The notes below the pieces were generated by a model that saw nothing but the letters and a program-made list of their open reading frames with translations, was not told the origin of the DNA and ran no database searches. Positions 44,964 through 52,616 of a stretch of DNA of 64,000 bases are shown piece by piece. Location of the stretch: contig CAWCHQ010000001.1 of NCBI GenBank assembly GCA_963795415.1, positions 2,728,001-2,792,000 on the forward strand, read 5' to 3'. Positions within the stretch are counted from its first letter, which is position 1. Each line of letters opens with the position of its first letter. The translations under genes were made by a program, and so were the position numbers. This stretch comes from CAVSUZ01 sp963795415 (GTDB lineage: Bacteria; Pseudomonadota; Alphaproteobacteria; Acetobacterales; Acetobacteraceae).

Positions 44964-45637
44964 GCCGGCCGCTCCCGCCGGCTGCGTCGTTCCAGCCGTG
45001 CCACGAGATGCGCCAGCGGCAGGCTCATCGCCAGATAAAGCACCGCCACCATCAGGTAGATCTGCGTGCTAAGATACGTCTGATCCACCAGCATGCGCGC
45101 GCGGAACGTCAGCTCCGGCGCAGCGACCGACGACGCAATCGACGTATCCTTCAGCAACCCGATGGCGAAATTGCCGAGCGGCGGCAAAATCACCCGCATC
45201 GCCTGAGGCAAAATGATGATGCGCAACGCCTGCATCCGCGTCATGCCGATAGAAAACGCCGCCTCCGCCTGGCCGCGATGCACCGCCTCGATGCCGGCGC
45301 GAAACACCTCCGTCAGATACGCGCCGCCATTGATGCCGAAACCCGCAATCGCCGACGGGACCGGCGGCAACTTGATGCCCATCTCCGCCAACCCGAAATA
45401 AATGATGAACAGCTGCGTAAGAACTGGTACCGCGCGGAACACGTCCACATAGATCGTGCCGACCACCCGCAACGCGCGGAAGCGAGACGTCCGCAATACC
45501 GCGCCGAGCAGCCCCAAAATCACCGATGCGATAAACCCGCCCAGCGTCACGATGATCGTCATCTCCACGCCCAGCAGCAGCGTGTCGATCAGGTAGGGGA
45601 ACTGCGCGAAAAACCGCCCCCAGGGTCCGCCCGTCAT
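44960..45637 (-). CDS. Polar amino-acid ABC transporter permease, subunit 1
   Basis: A permease of 225 residues of the HisQ/GlnP type. The EAA loop is GQAEAAFSIGMTRMQALRIIILPQAMRVILPPLGNF and the helix content fits five to six transmembrane segments. It is a clear paralogue of the next permease. It overlaps both the ATPase gene and permease 2 by 4 bp, so the whole operon is translationally coupled. Confidence 0.94.
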   Translation of the reverse strand: MTGGPWGRFFAQFPYLIDTLLLGVEMTIIVTLGGFIASVILGLLGAVLRTSRFRALRVVGTIYVDVFRAVPVLTQLFIIYFGLAEMGIKLPPVPSAIAGFGINGGAYLTEVFRAGIEAVHRGQAEAAFSIGMTRMQALRIIILPQAMRVILPPLGNFAIGLLKDTSIASSVAAPELTFRARMLVDQTYLSTQIYLMVAVLYLAMSLPLAHLVARLERRSRRERPA

Positions 45638-46446
45638 CCCGCCCCCTGAAACACCTGCCGCCCGATCACCGCGCGTAAAAACTCCCGCGTCCGCGGATGC
45701 GATGGACTCCGAAACATCGCATGCGGTTCGCCCTGCTCCAGTATCCGTCCATGATCCATAAACACCACCCGATCCGACACATCCTCCGCGAACTGCATCT
45801 CGTGGCTGACGATGATCATCGTCATCCCCTCGGCCGCGAGTTGCCGCATCACCGCCAGCACCTCCCCCACCAGCTCCGGATCGAGTGACGACGTCGGCTC
45901 GTCGAACAGCATCAGCGCCGGCCGCATCCCAAGCGCCCGAGCGATCGCCACCCGCTGCTGCTGCCCGCCGGACAGCATCTCGGGATAGACGTCCTTCTTG
46001 TGCGCCAGCCCGACCTTCTCCAGCAGCGCGGCCGCCTCGCGTCGCGCCTTCTCCGGCGAACGCCCGAGCACTTTGATCGGCCCCACGGAGACATTTTCCA
46101 GCGCCGTCAGATGCGGAAACAAATTGAACCGCTGAAACACCATGCCGATCCGCGCGCGCATCCGGGCCAGCTCGCGGTCGCGCATCTCGATCCGCCTGCC
46201 GCCCTCGACCCGTTCGCCGATCGCCCGTCCGTTTATCAGGATCTGGCCGCTGCTCGGCCGCTCCAGCCAGTTGATGCAGCGAAGCAGGGTGGTCTTGCCG
46301 GACCCGGACGGCCCGATGATCGAGACCTTCTCACCCGCCTCGATGTCCAGATCGATTCCCTTCAGCACCTCCAGCGAGCCGAACCGCTTGTGCAGATCGG
46401 TAATCTGCACCAGCGGCTGCGCCGTCTCGCGGGTTTCGTCCCTCAC
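45634..46446 (-). CDS. Polar amino-acid ABC transporter ATP-binding protein
   Basis: An ATPase of 270 residues of the GlnQ/HisP group. It has Walker A GPSGSGKTT (near 44), the Q-loop in MVFQRFNLFPHLTALENV, the signature LSGGQQQRVAIARAL, Walker B LMLFDEPTSSLDPE and the H-loop SHEMQFAEDVSDRVVFMDHG. It overlaps the binding-protein gene and permease 1 by 4 bp each. Confidence 0.96.
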   Translation of the reverse strand: MRDETRETAQPLVQITDLHKRFGSLEVLKGIDLDIEAGEKVSIIGPSGSGKTTLLRCINWLERPSSGQILINGRAIGERVEGGRRIEMRDRELARMRARIGMVFQRFNLFPHLTALENVSVGPIKVLGRSPEKARREAAALLEKVGLAHKKDVYPEMLSGGQQQRVAIARALGMRPALMLFDEPTSSLDPELVGEVLAVMRQLAAEGMTMIIVSHEMQFAEDVSDRVVFMDHGRILEQGEPHAMFRSPSHPRTREFLRAVIGRQVFQGAG

Positions 46447-47369
46447 GCGAACAGGGAGGAGAAATCCTTCTGCTGGTGGGCCCCGGCGCCGATCACATTG
46501 TCACTGGCATCCCGGTCCACCCCGATCCGCGGATTGGGGTCGGGCGGCACAAGATAGTCAGGATTCTTCACCCCATATTTGGCCAGAGACGCCGCGTTCA
46601 GTTTGGTCTGCCACAACCACTTCACCCCGGCATTCACCGCGTCGAACAGATCCGGATTTTGCTGGTTCATGCCGATCACGGTGTGCTGCTTGCTGGTGAG
46701 CTGCGGAAAATCCGCGTCGTGCACGACCGGCGCCTGCTTCAACCCCCAGCCTGGGTTCTGCAGGATCATGTAATCCACCGTTGGGGCATCCAGGACCGCG
46801 AAATCCAGCCGACCCGCCACCACGTCGCGGATGCAGGCATCCGTCGTGTCGTAGAGCTTCACCTCGGTCGTGCCCGGCACTTTCTTCATTTCAGGCACGA
46901 TCGTGAAGCCGGTGACCGTCCCGATGCTGTGGCCCTTCATGTCGCTGATCGCCACCTTGTCGAGCGGATTGTCCTTCTTCATCGTCGCGTAGGTGCCGGC
47001 ATAGTAGATCGCATCGGTCACCAGCATCACCTTCGCACGCACCGGCGTCCATCCCATGTTGCCCAGCATCACGTCGGCGCGGCCGCTGCGGATGCTCTCG
47101 ATCGTCGCCGACCACTCCATCAGCGCCGAAGTCGTCGTCAGCCCCAGCTTCTGGGCGATCGCATCGATCATCTCGCCATCAGTGCCGATCAGCTTGCCGT
47201 CCTTCACGCTGGTCATCGGCATGTCGCCATTGATCGCTATGGTCAGCGTCCCGGGCGCGACCGTTTTGAACTGTGGCGCCTCGGCCCGCGCGGTCCGTAG
47301 GCCCACCAAACCCGCCGGTGCGCCGAGCATTCCCCCGAGCAACGCTCTTCTTTTGATTGTGTAGATCAT
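46443..47369 (-). CDS. Polar amino-acid ABC transporter substrate-binding protein
   Basis: A periplasmic binding protein of 308 residues (SBP family 3). It has a signal peptide with a paired-basic start (IKRRALLGGMLGAPAGLVGL). Conserved features are TLTIAINGDMPMT, SATIESIRSGRADVMLGNMGWTP and KGHSIGTVTGFT. It is the first gene of the SBP-ATPase-permease-permease-oxidoreductase operon; the promoter should lie in 47370-47583, shared with the divergent djlA-like gene. The ligand is probably an amino acid or an opine-like amine. Confidence 0.93.
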   Translation of the reverse strand: MIYTIKRRALLGGMLGAPAGLVGLRTARAEAPQFKTVAPGTLTIAINGDMPMTSVKDGKLIGTDGEMIDAIAQKLGLTTTSALMEWSATIESIRSGRADVMLGNMGWTPVRAKVMLVTDAIYYAGTYATMKKDNPLDKVAISDMKGHSIGTVTGFTIVPEMKKVPGTTEVKLYDTTDACIRDVVAGRLDFAVLDAPTVDYMILQNPGWGLKQAPVVHDADFPQLTSKQHTVIGMNQQNPDLFDAVNAGVKWLWQTKLNAASLAKYGVKNPDYLVPPDPNPRIGVDRDASDNVIGAGAHQQKDFSSLFA

Positions 47370-47583
47370 CGACTATCCTCCCCTGACCCTGCCGTCCGTT
47401 GGTTTTGCCGGACGATATGCCCGCCGCGCGGCCGCTGTCCATGTGGGCACCCCGCGTTGTCCCTTAGTTGTGGCCGGGCCCCTTCTCATGGCCAGGCTTG
47501 ACCCGGCCCTCCATCGCGTCCGCAGCACCCCGCTCCCCGAACCACTTTGCCGCCCCCCGCCCCCCCATGATACAAATCACCCT

Positions 47584-48363
47584 ATGGGCTACTGGGGAAA
47601 GATCATCGGGGGCATGGCGGGCTTCGCCATGGGCGGGCCTATGGGTGCCGTATTTGGCGCCGCCCTTGGCCACGCGGCCAATTCCGGCACTGTCACCAAT
47701 ATCCGCCTGCCCTTCGGCGCCGACCCTCTTCTCAGTCCGGCCCGTGTCGCCGCCCTCCTCGGACGCAAGGACCAGCTCTTCGCCATCTCCGTCGTCGTCC
47801 TCGCCGCGAAGCTTGCCAAGTGCGACGGCCCTGTGAAGCGCGAGGAAATCGGGGCCTTCCGCCGCCAGTTCCGCATCCCCCAGGAATCGATCAAAGAGGT
47901 CGGCCGCATCTTTGATCTCGCCCGCGATACACCGGAGGGCTTCGAGGCCTACGCCGAACAGCTCGGCAATGCCTTCGCTGACAACCACCACATGCTGGAA
48001 GATGTCATGTCCATGCTCTTCCAGGTCGCGCGGGCCGATGGCCCGGTGAACAAGGCGGAACACGAATACCTCTCCGCCGTCCATGCCGCCTTCGGCCTCG
48101 ACCAGATCGCCTGGGACCGCGCCCGGGGCGCCGCGCCCCGTCGGCCCATGGTTGACGAGCCAGACGCTTACAGCATCCTCGGCGTCCGCCGCGAGGTCAG
48201 CAATGAGGAGCTGCGCGCCGCCTGGAAGAAGCTGATGCGGGAGCATCACCCGGACAGTCTCGCCGCCCGCGGCGCCCCGCAGGAGTTTATCGCCAAGGCC
48301 GCCGAGAAGGTCGCTCGCATCAACGGAGCCTGGGACCGCGTCAAGCGCGAACGCGGGATCTAG
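47584..48363 (+). CDS. djlA: DjlA-like membrane-anchored J-domain co-chaperone
   Basis: A protein of 259 residues. A short N-terminal glycine-rich hydrophobic segment (GKIIGGMAGFAMGGPMGAVF) probably inserts into the membrane. A TerB-like helical domain follows (residues ~65-175), and then a C-terminal J domain with YSILGVRREVSNEELRAAW and the HPD tripeptide in REHHPDSLAARGAP. It would stimulate DnaK at the inner membrane. The ATG at 47584 is chosen over an upstream frame with no family similarity. A cell-wall amidase gene follows 5 bp later. Confidence 0.93.
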   Translation: MGYWGKIIGGMAGFAMGGPMGAVFGAALGHAANSGTVTNIRLPFGADPLLSPARVAALLGRKDQLFAISVVVLAAKLAKCDGPVKREEIGAFRRQFRIPQESIKEVGRIFDLARDTPEGFEAYAEQLGNAFADNHHMLEDVMSMLFQVARADGPVNKAEHEYLSAVHAAFGLDQIAWDRARGAAPRRPMVDEPDAYSILGVRREVSNEELRAAWKKLMREHHPDSLAARGAPQEFIAKAAEKVARINGAWDRVKRERGI

Positions 48364-48367
48364 CAGC

Positions 48368-49090
48368 TTGGCCATTCGCGACCTTCCCAGCCCCAATCAC
48401 GATGCGCGTCCGCCCGGCACCCCGGTCGATACGCTGATCCTGCACTACACCGGAACGAAAACCGCGCAGGAGGCCATCGATCGCCTGCGCGATCCGGCCG
48501 CCCGGGTTTCATCGCACTATCTGGTGGAGGAGGAGGGGTTCATCCTGCGCCTGGTGCCGGAGGACCGTCGCGCCTGGCATGCCGGCGCGTCTTTCTGGCG
48601 CGGGCACCGCCGGCTGAATGACCGTTCCATTGGCATTGAAATCGTCAACCCGGGGCACGAATGGGGCTATCTCGATTTTCCCGTGATGCAGCTCGCCGGG
48701 GTGTGCGATCTATGCCTGTCGATCCTGTCGCGTCATCCAATCCCGGCCCGCAACATCGTGGCGCACAGCGACGTCGCCCCGAGCCGCAAGGAGGATCCGG
48801 GCGAGCGCTTCGACTGGGAGCAGATGGCTCGCAACGGCGTTGGCCTGTTCCCCCGCAACGTGCCCGATCTGGGCACCGGAAACCCGCTGCGCGACGCAGT
48901 GGGACTACGCCCGGTTCGGGCTGGTCTCGCGGAAGTCGGCTACGAGATTTCGCCGGAGGGACCGCTCGATCCGGCTCTTGCCACCGTGTTGCGCGCGTTC
49001 CAGCGCCACTGGCGGCCCGAGGCGGTCAATGGCCAGGCCGATGCCGGCACCGTCGCCCGCCTTGGGGCGCTGGTGCAGCTTCTGAACTGA
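48368..49090 (+). CDS. N-acetylmuramoyl-L-alanine amidase (AmpD type) with C-terminal peptidoglycan-binding domain
   Basis: A Zn amidase of 240 residues starting at TTG 48368. The amidase_2 domain has zinc ligands in LILHYTGT, IVAHSDVAPSRKEDPG and the catalytic Glu in IGIEIVNPGHEWGY. A helical peptidoglycan-binding domain follows (FQRHWRPEAVNGQADAGTVARL). Without a signal peptide it would act on cytosolic anhydro-muropeptides, like AmpD, in wall recycling. It is 5 bp downstream of the djlA-like gene and probably cotranscribed. Confidence 0.93.
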   Translation: MAIRDLPSPNHDARPPGTPVDTLILHYTGTKTAQEAIDRLRDPAARVSSHYLVEEEGFILRLVPEDRRAWHAGASFWRGHRRLNDRSIGIEIVNPGHEWGYLDFPVMQLAGVCDLCLSILSRHPIPARNIVAHSDVAPSRKEDPGERFDWEQMARNGVGLFPRNVPDLGTGNPLRDAVGLRPVRAGLAEVGYEISPEGPLDPALATVLRAFQRHWRPEAVNGQADAGTVARLGALVQLLN

Positions 49091-49186
49091 TTTGGATCCA
49101 ACGAGGTGACTGACCCCTTAAATGCGGCCGAGCTTTCTGATGTCGATGTGGACCAGCGAAGCCCTCTCCGGCGAGAGTTTTGAGAA

Positions 49187-49417
49187 ATGTTCGATAGGGT
49201 GCCAATCCCGATATATGTGCAGCGCGCCGACATCATGCGGCACCGCATCAAGCGGGGCGTCTGGCCGCGCGGCGGGCGCTGCCGTCAATCGAGCGGCTGA
49301 TAGAGGAGTTCAGGGTCGCGCGTGTCACCGTCCCGCCAAGCAATCCAGCTGCTTGCCTGCGAAGGCTTGGTTTCGCCACAGCGTGGCCGTGGCACTTTCG
49401 TTACCAGCGAGCCAGAT
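49187..49417 (+). pseudogene. GntR-family regulator, N-terminal DNA-binding fragment
   Basis: The sequence reads as a GntR winged helix: FDRVPIPIYVQRADIMRHR, then LPSIERLIEEFRVARVTV, then ACEGLVSPQRGRGTFVTSEP. It needs two compensating indels (a missing base near 49279 and an extra C in 49332-49334). The effector-binding domain is absent; the frame meets a livH fragment of the opposite strand at ~49418. The regulator was probably that of the hydantoinase/branched-chain cluster and was lost by deletion. Confidence 0.8.
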
Positions 49418-49613
49418 AACAGCAGCGCCGGGACAAACGACACGCCGAAGCTGGCGGTCAATACGAAGGCCGCATAGGCGCCGGCCGCAACCATGTCGCC
49501 ATGGCCGAAATTTACCACGGTCGTGGCGCGATAAATCACCGGCATGGACAACGCGATCAGCGCATAAAGCATCCCGGAGTAATGCCGCTGACCACAAGCT
49601 GCGGCAAAATCAT
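49418..49613 (-). pseudogene. LivH-type permease, N-terminal fragment
   Basis: The first ~65 residues of a branched-chain amino-acid ABC permease: MILPQLVVSGITPG from the ATG at 49613, then after a one-base loss at ~49573 MLYALIALSMPVIYRATTVVNFGHGDMVAAGAYA. The gene breaks off at FVPALLLS, where it joins the gntR fragment. It follows the LivJ-type binding-protein gene. The rest of the transporter (livM, livG, livF) is not in the window. Confidence 0.82.
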
Positions 49614-49634
49614 CAGCGTCCGGGTAGAAAGCGG

Positions 49635-50843
49635 CTATGAGCCTCCGCTCACAGGCTCACCCCAGGATTTGTAAACAACCTCGTTGCCATCCTTGTCCAG
49701 GCCGACGGCGTACATCTTCTCGACGCCGACATGCTTGTCCGGCCCGAAGGTCTCGTTGTCCGCCAAGACGCCCGTATCAAAATTCTTGATGGACTCGATA
49801 GCCTTCTCCCATGACTCGCGCGTAGGATGCCGCCCGGCGAGGCGGAAACCCTCAACTGTGACGATAGCGGCCGGCACGCCGAAATAATAGAAGTTCGTCG
49901 GCACGCCATTTTTCGGCAGCTCGGCAGGCGTGAGATATTTCACGAATATGTCGTGGAATTCTTTTAAGGGCCCCTCGCCCAGCTTTGCCTTGAACTGATA
50001 TGGCTGAAAGAACTTCCCACGCACTGCTGCCGGGTCCCCGACAGCCGCTATGGTTTGCTCGAAGTCCGCGCCGAGCGCGCCCACCGTGAAGGCATCTACG
50101 CCATAGGTGTGCATCGCGCGCAGGAAGATCACCAGCTCCTGCTGATACAGGCAGCCCATGACGGCCTGCGCGCCCGAGACCTTGATCTGCAACGCCTGCG
50201 CGGTTGCGTCGGTGGAACCGCGCTCCATGATCGTCGTAGCTACGATCGTGCCGCCATGCTGCTTGATGTACTCGGTTGCGGGATCACAATAGCCATGCGC
50301 CCAATCGTTGCTATGCTCGATCAGCGCAATCTTTGTGAGACCAGGCTTGCTGAGTGCGAAGCTGGCCATCGCGCGGCCGGACTGCAGGCCGGTATAGGTG
50401 GTGTGAAACATCCCCGGCACCGGCGGCGTGGTAATCTTCGGATTGGCTGAAATGCCTATCCAGGGAATTCCCGCCTGCTCCAGCATCGGCTTTATTGCCA
50501 TGGCAACACCACTGCAGGGGCTGCCCATGATCATGAAGACCTTGTCCTCGTAAATCAGCTTCTTCGCTGACCCGATGCCTTTGGCCTCGTTGCAGGCGGA
50601 GCCGGCGAATACCGTCTCAAAGTTGCGGCCGTTCACGCCGCCCTGGGCATTGACGTATCGCAGATAGGCGTCGGGACCGTAATTCAGCGGATCGAAGACC
50701 GAGCTTTCGCCGGTGAATGGCCCCAGGCTGCCGATCTTTATGGTTGTGTCGGTAATGCCTTGAGCAATGGGTGTGGTCTGAGCGGAGGCGCTGCCGGCGG
50801 CCAGCAGTGAAACGGCCAGCACAAGCAGCTTCACAAGGCGCAT
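49635..50843 (-). CDS. Branched-chain amino-acid type ABC substrate-binding protein (LivJ-like)
   Basis: A periplasmic binding protein of 402 residues with a signal peptide (VKLLVLAVSLLAAGSASA) and the peripla_BP_6 two-lobe fold. It opens IKIGSLGPFTGESSVFDPL and has the hinge region IMGSPCSGVAMAIKPMLEQA. Downstream of hydantoinase genes on the same strand, it probably binds a hydantoin, oxoproline or related amide for uptake. The partner permease is truncated just downstream, so import through this system is probably lost here. Confidence 0.92.
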   Translation of the reverse strand: MRLVKLLVLAVSLLAAGSASAQTTPIAQGITDTTIKIGSLGPFTGESSVFDPLNYGPDAYLRYVNAQGGVNGRNFETVFAGSACNEAKGIGSAKKLIYEDKVFMIMGSPCSGVAMAIKPMLEQAGIPWIGISANPKITTPPVPGMFHTTYTGLQSGRAMASFALSKPGLTKIALIEHSNDWAHGYCDPATEYIKQHGGTIVATTIMERGSTDATAQALQIKVSGAQAVMGCLYQQELVIFLRAMHTYGVDAFTVGALGADFEQTIAAVGDPAAVRGKFFQPYQFKAKLGEGPLKEFHDIFVKYLTPAELPKNGVPTNFYYFGVPAAIVTVEGFRLAGRHPTRESWEKAIESIKNFDTGVLADNETFGPDKHVGVEKMYAVGLDKDGNEVVYKSWGEPVSGGS

Positions 50844-50889
50844 GGGTCGAAGCCTCCCGATGTCGGAGCCGTTCCGGCTCTTTATCGCT

Positions 50890-52616
50890 TTATCGTCGGA
50901 CTAGGGACGGTCGCCTATCCGGCGCAACATCATCGCGGCCGTAGATCGAGGCTGCGCTGCCGGGGCTGATCTTGCCGTTGCGCAGATCGGCCTGCACTGC
51001 GGAGCTGTCGCGACGGTCCGACGGGCCCCAGCCGCCTCCTCCGGCGCTTTCCAGCGTCACGCGGTCGCCGGTGTTCAAGGTGGTCACGATTTTGGACGGG
51101 ATGACTTCTTCCGAGCCGTCGGCCCGGATGATCAGCGAACGGGCGGGGGCGCCGGCGCTGCCGCCTGCGTGGCCGCGAGCAGGACAGTAGTGCCGTTCGC
51201 CGCGATGGGTGAACGTGATCGGTCCGGCAAGTCCTTCGTATCTCGCACGCAACCCAGTCCGCCGCGGAATGTGCCGGCGCCACCCGAGTCCTGACGCAAC
51301 GCGTAGCGGCGCATACGCAAGGGAAACTCGGTCTCCATCGCTTCTATCGGCATGTTGGTGCTGTTGCTGGCGTCGGTGTCCACCACATCGACGCCGTCCA
51401 GATCCTGCGCGGCGCCATTGCCGGCGACGACGATTTCGCCCATCACATAGGGACGGCCGTCCTGGTGGTTGCCGCCGAAAGCAAGCAGGATCGCTTCGCT
51501 GCCGCCATCCGCGGGCACTTTGTCCGGCAGCGCCTCGCGCATCGCGCCGAGGATGCAGGTCGTAATGCGCTTGATCGTGGACGTGCGCGAGCAGACGGGA
51601 GCCGGCGGGTTCGGGTTGACCACACTGCCGGGCGGCAGGATCAGGCTGATGGGGCGGAAGCAGCCGCCGTTGGTGGGTATGGTCGGGTCGGTCAGCACGC
51701 GGATCGCGAAGCAGGCGGCGGCGAGCGATCCGGAGGGGACGCAGTTGAACGGACCGCGCACCTGGCTGCTGGATCCGGTCAGGTCGCAGGTCATGCGGCC
51801 ATCAGCGATGGTGACTGCGACCGCAATTCGAATGCGCTGGTGCAGGTCCAAGCCGTCGTTGTCCATTTCGTCTCTGTAGCGGTAAGTGCCTTCCGGGATG
51901 GAGCGGAGCGCCGCGCGGGTCAGCAGCTCGGACCGGTCGAGCAGCGCATCGAATATCGCCAGCAGCGGCTCCCGGCCGTAAGTTTCCGCCAGCTCACGGA
52001 CACGGCGGCTGCCGACGCTGCAGGCGGCCACCTGTGCATGCAGATCCCCGAGCAATGTCTCGGGGATGCGGACATTCTGGCGCAGGATTGCAAGCAGCGT
52101 TTCGTTGAACGTGCCGGCGTCGCGGAACTTCAGCGGTGGTATGCGGATACCCTCCTGGAAGATCTCGGTGGCATTCGTGGGGATCGACCCAGGGGTGAGT
52201 CCGCCGACATCCTGGTGGTGGGTCAGCGTAGCGGCCAGCGCAATCGGCGTGCCGCGGTGGAACACCGGCATGATGATGGCGATATCCGGCAAATGCGTTC
52301 CGCCGAGATAGGGGTCGTTCATCGTGTAAATGTCGCCTTCCCGCATGTGCTCCGGCGGGAAGTGCTCCAGCATTTTCCGCACGATCGGGATGAGGGTCGC
52401 CAGGTGGATTGGAATGGCGAGCGCCTGGGCGAGTGTTTCGCCGGACAGGGCGAACAGGCTGGCGGAGGCGTCCATACCCTCCTTGACGATCGCGGAGAAG
52501 GAGCTGCGGAGCAGCGTGGTTTCCATCTCGTTCGCGATGCCATCCAGCTTGTTGCGGACGACCTCGACCGTGATCGGGTCCAGTTCGCGCGTCAGGCTGG
52601 CGACGTCATCCGGCAT
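50890..52616 (-). pseudogene. hyuB: Hydantoinase B / oxoprolinase beta subunit with a frameshift
   Basis: A HyuB-type subunit of ~575 residues. The N-terminal and central parts (LDPITVEVVRNKLDGIANE, MNDPYLGGTHLPDIAIIMPV, GSIPTNATEIFQEGIRIPPL) are in frame from 52616. After GGLGCVR the family sequence continues in another frame (YEGLAGPITFTHRGERHYCP to LESAGGGGWGP), ending at 50890. The break is at ~51241-51249 and fits one missing base. As sequenced, the enzyme lacks its C-terminal ~115 residues and carries an alien tail. It overlaps hyuA by 11 bp. Confidence 0.9.
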
